A stretch of DNA of 64,000 bases from Phytophthora hibernalis (Eukaryota > Oomycota > Peronosporomycetes > Peronosporales > Peronosporaceae), in the NCBI GenBank assembly GCA_012656075.1, contig JAAKBF010000159.1, positions 868,001 through 932,000 of the forward strand. The letters run 5' to 3'. A program made the translations under genes and the position numbers. Under the pieces are notes generated by a model, which saw only the letters and a list, made by a program, of their open reading frames with translations, made no database searches and was not told where the DNA came from. Positions 22,001-33,093 of this stretch are shown in pieces. Every line of letters starts with the position of its first letter. Positions within the stretch are counted from its first letter, which is position 1.

Positions 22001-25000
22001 GGTGAGATTTCATCATCCTCGCAGCCTCCAAAACCGTCGAATCTTCATTGACCGTGATCGCCTTCGCCGGACGGAGTCGTGCCACAGTGCGCGACGGATC
22101 CACCGTTGAAGATGACTTCATCGCTTTGGAAGATGTAGACATCATTGACGAATGCGACCTCGCAAAAGAGTGTCCAGAAGTTGCAGAACTGTTAGAACCT
22201 GACCGAGCACGACGCTCGAAAGTAGGCTGCTTGATAGGAGGCATCACTGGGGTCATAGTCGAGGACTTCAATTGTCCCCTCTTAACACTCGGGGATGGGC
22301 CGTTGTAAATTGCGGGAGGTCGCTTGGACATCTGGGTAGGAGCAGTAGGAGCCTCCTGGGGAGCAACATATTCGTTGACCGGGGCTGTAGCGGCGACAGG
22401 GTATTCCTCGAACGATTGCGCTGGGGTCAATGCAACAGGGGATGCTTGAGGAGCCGGAGCTGTCTGTGGGGTCGGAGTTGTTTGGGGAAGCTCAGCCGCA
22501 GGTCGCTTCTCGCCAGGTAGAGCTGCAGGCGAAGAGTTCGGCGCCTCCAAGGTAGCAACAGGTTCACGCGCAGGAATGCCACCGCGATCCATGTTCGACG
22601 GAGGGGCGGGCACAACAGGTTCCTTTGGCGGAGGCGTCTCTTTCTTTGGGGAAGGAGGTGGAGTTGGCTGTGCAGGCAGTTCGGGCTTCTTCGGGAGGGT
22701 GGTGGAGTGGGGGCCTTCGGAGCAGCAGCCGGGAATTTCGCCCTTTTCTTCTTCAAGACATCGATATCGTTCTGAAGTTGCGCGCATTTATCAAACTGCT
22801 TCTTCTGCATCAGATTATCGAGCTCCTGGTTGAGCTTCTCGATCTCTGCGTCTAGTTCCTCCGGAGTCTGTTTTTTCTTTCGGGCAGTCACCAATACATC
22901 TAAACTGATTTGGAGATCACCGCATTTGCCGAAATCCCGAGCAGCCATCGCCTGAGCAATAGTAGTTTCCATCGCGTGAATGCGTTCATCCAACTCTTCC
23001 GGTTCCAGCTCGTTGAGGTCTTCCTTCACATTCTTCCTGGCTTCTTGCAGTGATTCCAGTTGCTTTTGAAGTTCCGCACACAGACCAAATTGCTTTGACA
23101 TCGCAGCCGCCTCCATGTCTTCGTTCAGCTTCTTGATTTCTGCATCGATTTCCTTCGTGGTGCGCACCTTCTTTCGGGCTTCAACAATCTTCTCCAAGTC
23201 GAGCTGCAAGTTCGCACAAAGTTCAAACTGCTTGCTTTGTGCTGCCGCTTCAATAGCAGTTTCCATTTCAGCAATCTTCGCGTCTAACTCCTTCGGGCCG
23301 AGATCGACGAACGGATGAAGCAAATCGCGCTTGCGAACAAGATGGCCTCGTATAATCTTCTGCACTATCACCGCCTTCTCGTTTTTCAAGCGGTACTCAG
23401 CACGCAAACGCTGGTACTTGGTCATGGCAACACGCATGCGAAGAATGTACATCACACGGTACGCACTACGACGTAGCCGCTGCAACCTCCTCTTTGCCAC
23501 GAACTGCCGCGCTTTCGTTTGAATTTTGACAGCAGATTCCGTCCTGGCAATGTTGCGAACCCACTTCTGAATAGCTCGCGCAGCAGACTTGCAACGTAGC
23601 ACCTCAAGTTTTCGCAGCTTGAACGCCATCGCTCTCTTCAGGAACACCTTCGTTTTACCTAGCTGCCACTCTTCCTTGCCAGCGCCCAGAATGGACGAGA
23701 TTTCCTCAACGAGTTCCTTGATGTTTTCAGCTTCAGGAGCAAGCGACTGGTAATCGTAAAAGAACACGTCGTGGTCCTCGCGGAGAGCAAAGCCGCGCTG
23801 GCGGATCTGAATCGCCTCCATCATACCGGAGTACTTCAACTGGCGTGCGCAGTCGGTATCATTGAGCTCGCTTGGTCGCTTGAACTCGTTAGGCTTGATG
23901 CAGCGCACATATCGAGGGTTCGCGAGCGAGATCTTGGCCATAAGCTCCTGGAGCTGGTACCGGAATTGAGCACTGACGGACACTTCTCGGATGTTTCGTG
24001 ATTTGTTTCCCTGTGCACCCTTCTTCATCTCGTTCGGACGCCTAGATACCGTATGCTGCTGCTGAGGTTTGTTTCCAGGAATGGCCTCAATGGACTGCAT
24101 GTTAAGGTCGAAGATTCCGCGCAGCCAGTCGCTCTTGGATTGCCGGATGAGTTCCTTCATATCGTCGTTCATGGTCTCGTTGTTCTTGTCGTTGAATCCG
24201 CTCGCATCGTAGATTACCTCGCCAGCATAGTGCTTAATACCAAAGTGCAGGTCTGCGTCCATCTTTGGGTGCACGTAGAACTTGTTTTTGCTGCTCGAGT
24301 GTCCACTAGACGTACGACCGAATGAGTTGTGCAGGTTGGACACGAACTTCTTGTTCGCTTCCTCACCCTTGAGTCGCCAGTTGTCGTCAAGCGAAATAAA
24401 GATGCCGGGCTTGCCGTTCACCTTGCTTTCAATCAGATCCAGGCACTCCTGGTTGTCCTCGAAGTCAATGTGCTTCCAATCGATGCCCTCCTTGGCGTAG
24501 TCGTTCTGCTCCACCTCCAGCATGTGCTGGTTGAAGTGTCGCTGGAGCTTCTCGTTGGCGTAGTTGATGCAGAGCTGCTCGAACGTGTTCCACTCAAACT
24601 TCTCGAAGCCGTAGATATCCAGCACACCAATGAAACCCCACCTGTCCTGGGTGCGCGAGATGGTGCGATTCAGCTCGGACACGAGCCACAGGAACAGCGA
24701 TGAGTAGATGCCCTTGGCCAGCGCGTCGCGCTTATCGCGGACCTGCTCCGAGTTCTGCTGCTGCACGATGACCTTGCCTCCAACATACAGCTGGCGCGTG
24801 AGCAGCGCTTTGGACAGCGCGTCCTCGCTCACCTTGAGCAGCGAGGCCACGAGCTTCATGCCGTCGGCCGAGCTGTCGCCCACCGCCACGCACGTGTCGT
24901 TCTCCATGGCAAACTGCAAGTTGCCGAGCTGCAGCACGGCAGCCAGCAACTCAAACACCATCTCCTGTCTCTCCTCCGTGATGCCGATCGTCTCCATGCA

Positions 25001-25882
25001 CCTCTTGGTCGTCCTGAACTCCTTGGCGTCATCACACTCGTGGATACTGAAACACTCGCTCTTCCTCAGATACTCGTAGTCATGAGGCGTCTGGAGCTGC
25101 AGTCGCTCTCTCAGCGCATTGTCCGCACCTGCCAGTAGTTGGTAGAAGATGTGGTAGTTCCTCTCCCAAGACTCTGCGACACAATGCGCGTCTTCTCCAG
25201 TAAAGTTCAAAATCTGCGCGCCTACGATCTTGCCGTGGTGGTTGAACTGGATCTCGATGAACTTGCCGAAGCGACTGGAGTTGTCGTTACGCAGCGTCTT
25301 GGCGTTGCCGAAGGACTCTAGCAGTGGGTTGCTCTCCAGCACCTTCTCCTCCAGCTTGCCCAGCGCTCCAGACATGCCGCTATTATTGGCTGCTGTGGGC
25401 TCCAGCACCAGTGACGAGTCTCCGTCCTTCCTGTAGCTCGTGGCTCTTGCCAAGTACTGCATGATGATCTTGGTGGTCTCCGTCTTGCCCGAGCCGCTCT
25501 CTCCGCTGATGATGATGCTCTGATTGGCTGGATCCAATGCGCCTCCCTGGATGAGCTGTGTGTAGGCGTGGTCGGCCAGTGCAAACACGTGCGGGGGCAG
25601 GGCGCCCATGGCTTTGCCGTAGTAGGCCGTCATCTGATGTTCACTATAGGCGTCCAGTCTCTTGTACGGGTTGATGGCGATGAGGATGGAGCCCACGTAC
25701 GTGTAGATGAGCGCGTGTTCGTAGCGACGGCGCAGGTTCTCGAGCAGCGAACGCTCCGACAGGTCCGACATCTGCAGAATGTCCTCGAACGAGCTGGCCC
25801 CAGGTGACGCGTCGTCGTCCGCCATCTTCTTCTTCTGCTTGGCGCGCAGCAGCCGCTCCTTGCGCGTCATGGCTCCGGGCAT
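16006..25882 (-). CDS. Giant class XXIX-type myosin with 20 CBS domains, PB1 and TM anchor
   Basis: About 3292 aa. The motor starts at ATG 25882 with almost no N-terminal extension. It has the P-loop GESGSGKT, switch I NDNSSRFGKF and switch II DIYGFEKFEWNTFEQ. Three IQ motifs follow (about 23350-23580). Next come four coiled-coil repeats of the form KQFELCANLQLDLEKI (about 22740-23320) and a Pro-rich linker. Ten CBS pairs form five tandem copies of a two-pair unit: type A has LRP..DTD..RR..FRHLPV, type B has FTPKDLL..VMTPNPE..MHD. A PB1 domain (about 16330-16580), an acidic/Lys stretch and a C-terminal TM helix ending LMRRK complete it. Published class XXIX stramenopile myosins have this order. 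The frame needs one base at each of two sites: the C run at 22693-22695 (TPPPSPKK junction) and the A run at 21630-21634. Probably a membrane-tethered motor regulated by nucleotide binding to CBS domains; this is inference. Confidence 0.9.
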
Positions 25883-25922
25883 GCGAGACGAGCGCCAATT
25901 GCGCTATCTGAAGGCGGATTGC

Positions 25923-25938
25923 GAGTGCGGAATGAAGG
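25923..25938 (-). promoter_or_regulatory. Initiator-like element of the myosin gene
   Basis: The minus strand reads CCTTCATTCCGCACTC. This matches the TCATTYYNCA core of the oomycete initiator, followed by a poor AWTTT part. It lies 41-56 bp upstream of ATG 25882, the expected distance. Confidence 0.5.
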
Positions 25939-26542
25939 AGACCACTCGCAGCTCGCACTTAAGGCTGCCGCCTTAAGATATAAGACCTAGCTTCACTGAC
26001 GACCTGTGCGTGTTTCTGCAGTCGGACTTCCCACCACTCGCTACCGGTACTGGAGCAGCATGACATGCAAGCGAGGACATCTCGGGGCCAACGATGACGG
26101 ATCTTGTCTCTACCACTTCCATACTTGACCCTTCAACTTGGGCGGCACCAGCACTACACAATGTCCGGAGCTCCGGCAAGGAGGGACTGCAGCCAAGGAC
26201 TGATCCGAGCATTTTGTTGGTCTCCAACCAATCGCCAAAATGCATCAACACTTTCAACACCCGCGGAAATAAATCAGGAAAGGCAAGTGAGCCCCTCGAT
26301 GCAACGACAGCCCATCGGTCTCAGCACAATCACACAAATGCAAGACGACGACATTATTGTCGCCTTGCTTGCTGAGTCGCGACCACTACTGTATGAAGAA
26401 AAAGTGTATTCGACTCGTACTTGTCCCCGGTCCCAGTCGCTGCATCAATTGGTTCACCTTATGGCGAGTGGATGCTGAGAGCTGGGAGCTGGGCGTGCGT
26501 TCCTACAGGCGAGTGACTTCCTACCTCTGTCTCCTGCTTGCT
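25939..26542. other. Intergenic region between TM9 gene and myosin
   Basis: About 600 bp separating the 3' end of the TM9 gene from the myosin promoter; both genes run leftwards. The short frames at 26094-26478 overlap in two frames and show no domain. I see no gene, tRNA or repeat. Confidence 0.6.
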
Positions 26543-28686
26543 CTAGTCGACCTTGATGGACGCGTAGATCTTGCGCGTGAACCACAGCGAGGCGCCGACG
26601 CCCACGGCGCCCGTCAGCAGCGCCAGCGCGCCAGAGATTACTGCCATGTAGCCAAAGTACAGCATCGCACCAATGAAGTTCGCCACGTCCAGACGCGTCC
26701 AGTAGTAGTATGTCGAGTAGAGGAACACGTAGCCCCCGCAAGCACCCGACACGAAGAACGACCGCCACCACCTGTGCAAAACAAGTAAACCAAGTCACCA
26801 ATTAGATACTGCAGGTGTAGATAGGTATGTTGCCGTTTTACAAACGTACCAGTTGTAGTCTTCAGCGCAGAGCTGGAAGTAGGTGAGCACGATGGTGATC
26901 TCCGCGCAGGTGTTGATAAGGATAAGGAAGGCCAGCAGCAGGAAGCCGAACACGTAGTAGTACTTGTCTGTCCACAGCGACGACAGCACGAAAAAGAGCT
27001 CCACGAAGATGGCACCGAACGGCAGCACGCCGCCCACGGCCGCTGCCGACATGTGGGTCATGTACCACGGCTGCGGTGGCACCGGGCGCGGGATGTTGCT
27101 CGTCGCCACAGGGAACGCAAGAGGCGCTTTCCTGTAAGCAAATACAAAAGGTGTTGTCAGCAATTTCCTCGAAGAATCGATTCAAACATCAAACGAACGC
27201 GTACCTGAATCCGAAGTAGGCGCCCGCGAACACGAGAGGCACGGAAATGCACGTCCAGAGGAAAAAGACGAGCAAGATGGAGCCAAACGGCACAGCGGCG
27301 TCCGAGCCAGCACCCCACACAAACAGGTTCAGGAAGAAGAAAAGCGAGAACATGATACCCGGGAACAGCACAGCCGTAAGCACTGTGCACATCTGCCAGC
27401 GCTTGCCCTTGAACATCTTGTACGTTCGAGCCGACGTGAAACCCGCCAGCATTCCCAGCAGCACGAAGCACACCAACAAGGCGATCACGAGCTTACCACG
27501 GTTTGACGGGGCCAAGACTCCAACAGCAGCGAAGAACAGCGTAACAAGCGCCATACCAAGCAGCTGGCAACCCGTGCCCACCATGACACAGAAGAGCATC
27601 GGGTTCTTCGACGGCGGGCGGAACACATCAGCGTGGACAAGTTTCCAGCCAGATTCTTCACGTTCCTCCGCGCGCTCCTCCTCGGTCGGCACGCGATTGT
27701 AGCGGCTGATATCACGGTGAAGGCTGCGCATGAGAATCATGCCCACCATGCCACTGAGGAACAGCACGATCACGAGCGCGTTGATAATGGAGAACCAGTG
27801 CACCTCGTCGCCGCCCGAACCGGCGTCAAAATACACGTCCCACCGCGTGCGCCAGTCGTGCTCGTTGTCGAGCACCCACTGACGCTGTAGGTCCAGTACA
27901 CGGGCATCTTGCCGTCCTTGTTCTTGCGCACGTACAGCGGACGCTTGAGCTCGCTCGAGTGTTCGCACGCGTCCATGCGGTTGTTCTCCTCGTCGAAGCT
28001 CCTGGCCGCGTACTCGAAGCTGTATGGGATGACCTTGAAGTCGACGATGCGGCCCTCGTCCTCAGAGCTCTCGGCCGTGCCCAGCGGGTTGTTGTTGTAG
28101 CCCACGAGGATCTTGACGTGGTTGTTGAGCTGCGGCACGACCTCCACCTCGGGGTTGAAGCTGCCCAGCGGGAAGCCCACGGTCATGCCTCCTTCCGACG
28201 ACACGGAAGTGGCCGGGAGGTTGTCCAGGATCCAGTTGATGCGGTACGAGTCCTTGATCTTGTCCTCCCACTGCTTCACCTCCTTGTCCTCATAGTCCTG
28301 TTTGCACAGCACGGCGCACTCCTGGCCCTCGAGGAACTTGAGCTCGTACGGGAGCTCTGGATGCGGTTGGCCGTCAGGTACTCGCCCAGGTTCTCCGACT
28401 TGTACTCGATTTTCTCAGGCTGGACAGTTAAATACCATAATAACCCTTATTAGACCCATATATGTTCCCTAATTGAAGAATAGAATAAGAACCTGGCAAA
28501 AAGGCAGCTTGTAGTAGTCCAGAGGCAGCAGCGTCTCGCCCGACTTGAGGCTGTTGACGAAGATGGGCAGCGTCTCGCCCTTGGCGTACGTGGTCATCTG
28601 CACACCTGGCAGTAGAAATCCTCCCCAGGGGACGCCAGCGCAGCCACCGCCAGCGCCGCGACCAGCGACTTGTTCGGTCCACGCAT
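26543..28686 (-). CDS. Nonaspanin (TM9 superfamily) protein
   Basis: Exons 28686-28493, 28419-27205, 27131-26850 and 26771-26543 (about 640 aa). A signal peptide (MRGPNKSLVAALAVAALA) precedes a luminal domain with FLLPGVQMTTYAKGE, DYYKLPFCQ and SSPYELKFLEG. Nine TM helices follow, with FGFRKAPLAFPVATSNIPRP, the YNWWWRSF motif across the exon 3/4 junction, and the C-terminal KIYASIKVD. TM9 proteins reside in Golgi/endosomes and aid sorting and surface delivery of membrane proteins. Three one-base losses are needed: at 28623-28626 (G run), 28350-28352 (C run) and 27879-27883. Total length then becomes divisible by three and each break falls inside a conserved motif, so consensus error is more likely than pseudogenisation. 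Confidence 0.9.
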
Positions 28687-29159
28687 CCTTCCAATTAGGC
28701 TCCACTTTAGGGCTCGAAAAGAGGAAAATGCCGCCCCTTCCATCACTATCGGGGCTTCCCTCTCCAAACCGATACAACCAAGCGACACCGAAAACAAAAT
28801 GTAGCCATTCAACTGTACATGTATTAATACCGGTACTGTAACGTTAGGCCCTGGTTTCTCCGTCGGTGTCTGGGTCTTGAATAAAAGAAGCGATGCTGAT
28901 TGGCCGGTGGTTTATTCCCCGACGAGGCTTTTATTCCCACCCCCATGGGATTGATGATTATATTCCGAGACTAGGCGTTTGCCGCCGCTACGCGGCGGTG
29001 GGGTAATGGTTTGTCCCAGCTAGTGGGCCGCCCCCTTCGCTTCGCTCCACGGGGCGAATTTTTATCCGGTCTCCAATCAACCAAAGTGTTATGAATCTTA
29101 TGCATATTCGGCTACTCGAACCGTTCGTACATAGCGTCCCAGGTCGACATGCACGCTAT

Positions 29160-29650
29160 GTCTTCTACCTGTCCTTCCTCTCTATTTATCGTGTCTCCTT
29201 CCTATCCTTTCAACCTACGGTCTCTCTGCCCACCGTCTCTACATATCGTCTCTATTTAACTATTGTCTCTCTCTACGCAGTGTCTATTGTCTTTTTATCG
29301 TCTCTACCTGTCGTCACTCTATATATATATCCCCCATCTACATATCATGTCTAGCTCATATCTATCGTGTAAATCTATCGTGTCTACCTATCCTGTCTAC
29401 CTTTCTATCGACTGCACCTACCTGTCTTATCTACATGTCATCTCTCATATCTATACCTGTCGTCTTATAGCCTCTCATGCTACGCATCTCATACTACACC
29501 TCTCGTACTGCCGTCTCTGACATTACGCCTCTCAAATTATCGTATCTCGTCTCTACGTACAGTCTCTCATACTGTCGTCTATCACCAGTCATACTATCGT
29601 CTCTGATACTATCTCGATACGACTTTCTGTATCATATCGCCTCTCGGTAA
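29160..29650 (+). repeat. Pyrimidine-rich degenerate repeat tract
   Basis: About 490 bp built from variants of TATCGTCTCTAC, CTACCTGTC and CTCTCATAC. The plus strand is nearly free of purine runs. The spacing is irregular, so it is a degenerate simple repeat rather than a tandem array of fixed unit. It lies inside the Harbinger-like element. Confidence 0.75.
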
Positions 29651-29717
29651 TCTATATACTACTATGTAAACCCAAACCAATATTTTAGCCAATGGAAACC
29701 CTGTATTGCGTTACCGT

Positions 29718-30107
29718 CTATTCCTTCTGGTGTTTCTTGCGGCGGCGGGGCTGCATACGGCGACGGTGTCTGCGTCGGCGCGGTTCCCGGTTCTCGCGAG
29801 GCGGCACAATTGGTGCTCGTAACGGGTCCATCGCGGCGACCACCAACTCCGCTCGTTGCTGGCGCTGGTCTGGCAATGGTTGGATCGGAGCAGGCTGCGC
29901 GCGGTGCCAGTACACATGGCGATCGGGGCCGTTCGCGCATGCGACGCAGCGACGGCCACCCGCCCGGGCACCTCCCACCGCAAACGCATCCCAGGAAAGG
30001 AGCACCTTGCAGCAGGAGCACCGCCGCAGTTGCAGCCCGAGCCCGTCGACGTCTACGGCTGGCGTCACCACCCGATCGCTGCAGGTTGCGCAGGTGAAGG
30101 GGTCCAT
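29718..30107 (-). CDS. Small Cys-rich putative zinc-binding protein in TIR element
   Basis: An ATG at 30107 opens a 129-codon frame starting MDPFTCATCSDRV. It has a second cysteine cluster (RRCSCCKVLL) and a third (RRCVACANG), which could form a zinc ribbon or related finger, followed by an Arg/Lys-rich tail ending RRRKKHQKE. I do not recognise a family. Its location inside a TIR element suggests a transposon accessory protein or a captured fragment. The frame may also be chance in GC-rich DNA; there is no initiator or intron evidence. Confidence 0.3.
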   Translation of the reverse strand: MDPFTCATCSDRVVTPAVDVDGLGLQLRRCSCCKVLLSWDAFAVGGARAGGRRCVACANGPDRHVYWHRAQPAPIQPLPDQRQQRAELVVAAMDPLRAPIVPPRENREPRRRRHRRRMQPRRRKKHQKE

Positions 30108-30135
30108 TTGGCTTTTGTTTACATTTACTTCGGCT

Positions 30136-30335
30136 ATGTACGATTTCACGTACACCACATCAACCTAATGTAGCACACATCAAGTTCCTAAAGTTTTAGC
30201 CAATGAGGGCCCTCATTGGCTTATCGCTCAGCTCTGCTGAGCGATAAGTTACGTACTCTAAGTACGATTATATGTACACCACATCAATTTAATGTAATCC
30301 ACACCAAATTACCGTAGTTTTAGCCAATGAGGGCC
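30136..30335. repeat. Direct duplication, ~124-bp period, with palindromic GCCAATGAGGGCC
   Basis: Two diverged copies (30136-30211 and 30260-30335) share TGTACACCACATCAAYYTAATGTA and TTTTAGCCAATGAGGGCC. The first is followed by CCTCATTGGCTTATCGC, making a palindrome, and by GCTCAGCTCTGCTGAGC, another hairpin. A third GCCAATGAGGGCC lies at 30371. These look like subterminal repeats of the surrounding TIR element. Confidence 0.65.
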
Positions 30336-31039
30336 TTCGCTGCGCTCGGCTGTTTGGAAGGACGTTTTCAGCCAATGAGGGCCCGCCTTCGCCGGCTAAC
30401 TATTGTTTTTGCGAATCGGAGCCGCCGTCGCTATCGCTCGGCAGCCGCTACGTGACCAACAGACTGACGGACAGGCTCGCCTACTACTTGTTTATGATAG
30501 ATATAAAGTCGGAGAGGCAGTTGCCAGACCGTCAAATCATGCAAAATAATGATGTACGACGAAAATATGCGAAGTTACACCCCTTCAACAACCGACCTCC
30601 ATCCTTAACTAGACAACTCTTTATTCAAGTCACTTTACAAAAACGACGTAGGGATTTGCTATTTCAACCAATCACATTTTATTAAGCATGATTCTGACTA
30701 GTTTATGCTGCGTAGTTGCTTATCCGAAAAATACTGACCAATCAAGATACGTCATTGTAGGTCATAAACGATTCATTTCTTTAGACCAGCTCCATGTGTG
30801 CGCTTTTCACCGGCACATTCTCCGGTTCCAGAGAACTTCGGTACAACGATTCACGCCTAGAACGAGTTTGAAAGGGTATACAGAGCAGCAACCCAACTCT
30901 CAGCACCAGCAATCTAGGGACAGCGTCGGGGATTACGAGGTCGTTTATCCCCAGACCCAGACACAGACGGAGAAACCAGGGCCTTAGAACCGATAGCGAC
31001 CCCGGTTACTTTTTTTAATTTCGCAGACGTCTTATTTTT

Positions 31040-33093
31040 GGTTTTTATTTTCGGCTCCACTTTTGTTTTCATCTTTTCATCGGGGCACGGTGCGACAGGG
31101 GCACCACTTCGTGCACTTCCGCATCGTTTGGAGCACCATTCTGCAAAACGGGGCGCCACCGCTCGAGGAGCCATGCAGTCGGGAACTTCGCGACGGCCCG
31201 GGACTCTCACTTCGCATTTTCTCCAATTCCCTCCAAGCGCAAGAAGCCCGACACCACCACACCCAAGTACACGTACCAGAACGTTGTGCGCAAGTTGAAC
31301 CAAGTATGTGAGCTGGAGTTTCTGGCGACGGAGCACCGGTGGACGGCCGGCTTGCTCAAACAAGTCGGCATTCTCGGCTGGAAGATCGCTGGTCCACACG
31401 TTCTGCGCTGCCTGAAGGAGGACGCCGGTCCGACTGATCCCAGTGCCAACTTCTTCTATCGGTGCTGCAGAGCATCGCTTGCACAAACTGAAAAAAGATT
31501 GAAGTAAGGAGTCGCCAAAATACCCGGATCTTCAAAAGACGTTCCGATTGTATTGGTCGCTGTGTGACCAAGTTCCAGATCACAACGCACCGTCGTCCCT
31601 GACGCATTGCAGTCCAATTTTACGAACGATGGCCGACCCGATGGAGGCAAACACAAGCAACATGCTCGCCCTTCACTTCCGTCGAAGAATCCACCAGTAC
31701 ATTCGATTCCGGTACGCCAAGGAAGGCAAAGTGCAACTCGGCTACAAGGAGACGAGTAGACTGGTTCAAAGTTGTTATAGAACCCAAGAAGTTGCAGTTC
31801 TTCATGACGATGGCGTACCAATTGGCAAAACCCGTTCGTGTGGGATGAACCGAAGACCCCGCTAGAGTGCGAGCTACGTGTGTGGCTAGGCATGGTGGGC
31901 AGAACCTTGCGCACATTATCGATAAGGTGTACGACATGTTATCCTGGATGGAGAAGTTTGTGGAGTCGCACCCGAAGACGAAGGGTGCACGATTGTACTC
32001 TCTGCTAGCTTGTTCGTTACTACGAACACCACGATTGATGTGGCATCGCTCTTTAGTGTCTTCCCCGGCTATGCAACGTTCCTGGTACGTGGAGGAGAAG
32101 CTGCAGACGGAATGCCGTGCATCCGACCGACCATTGTGGACACAGAACCGATATTAAATTTTTCGCGTGGTGTTCAACTTGGACGGGGTAGAGACCGCCA
32201 CCCGAGCGTTAGCATATCAAATAGCGACTGATGGATATGCGGCTTCAGTCCTGCTGCGACGTCCGATTCTCGATATCGCAGACACCGCCCACACAAACAC
32301 GTCAATGATCCCAAAACGGAAGAAACACAAGAACAATTCGGGAGCAGGTGTCGACCCACTGGACGCCGCGACAAAGGACGACTTCGACTTGGTATTTCAG
32401 AAGCTGCCCAGTGGGTACGCTGCAGATGTCATGATCGGTACCGATCCTGGTATGAGAGCCAGGTGTACCGCGGTGTGTGTCGGCCATCTTTCAACTTACC
32501 GACAGCGCAACTGACACCGCAAGCGACGCAACAAGGGTAAACACAAGCGGTGGCGGAAGCATAAGCGCAAGAATCATTACGACCAACGGATTGTGGAGAT
32601 AAACACAAAGGAGTACTATCATCTGGCCAAGGTTGACAAGCAACGATTCTGGAACTGCAATTTGAGGAAGCGTGAGACCAGGAACCACGAGCAAGTTGCA
32701 GCAATACCGTCCTTCAAGACGGTCGACTACGACGTTACATGGATCGGCCGCAGTGCTTTTGAAGTCATCGGGCTTCCTGCTACTCTTTATGGCCCAACAC
32801 TCGTTCCGCAAGTGGCGATTCCTAACGTACGGCATGAAGATGAAGGCCCTCAGTTTGTTGACCAAGCGTCTCATACCGACTCGAAGCTCGCAAGTTTTTG
32901 TTGCATTTGGAGATTGGAGCAGCCAGGATGGTCTCCGATGAAACCCACATGAACCGGTTCAGGCGTTCAGGAAGGCACTTGAGCGGCGTGCTACGGTTCT
33001 ACCCATGGGTGAGTTTCGGACGAGTAAGCTGCCATGAATGCCTCCACCAAGCACGGCTGTCGACGAAGGTGAAGGACAAAGACACCAGGGAGG
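31040..33093 (+). pseudogene. Decayed Fanzor (eukaryotic TnpB-like RNA-guided nuclease)
   Basis: Read in changing plus frames, the segment encodes Fanzor blocks in order. First is an N-terminal helical region (about 31290-31500 and 31630-31790, ADPMEANTSNMLALHF). Next is LSWMEKFVESHPKTKG, then ALAYQIATDGYAASVLL. The RuvC-I-type motif IGTDPGMRARCTAV lies at about 32433-32470. FVAFGDWSSQDG follows at about 32895-32935. Last comes RTSKL with a CHEC zinc-finger half at about 33010-33045. Fanzors are TnpB relatives carried by eukaryotic transposons. The gene is inactive: it has several frame changes and stops, and the LTR at 33094 cuts it before the second zinc-finger pair and the terminal RD motif. 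It sits just beyond the right end of the Harbinger-like element. Confidence 0.7.

Larger units (their letters stand above)
28847..30983. mobile_element. PIF/Harbinger-like TIR element, 2.1 kb, probably non-autonomous
   Basis: The left end begins GGCCCTGGTTTCTCCGTC at 28847. The right end, read inwards, begins identically at 30983. The terminal inverted repeats match over about 31 bp with one mismatch. A 3-bp direct TTA flanks both ends (28844-28846 and 30984-30986). TTA target duplication and GGC termini are the pattern of PIF/Harbinger elements. No transposase was recognised inside. The interior holds a pyrimidine-rich tract, a small Cys-rich frame and a duplicated 124-bp block. It is inserted 160 bp upstream of the TM9 start codon. 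Confidence 0.75.

Noticed and set aside
22427..22700. Myosin gene ending at 22427 as a separate 1151-aa protein
   Set aside because: The last ~80 residues become Leu/Arg-rich nonsense, while the other frame continues PPPSPKK repeats into the CBS array; a one-base loss explains this better.
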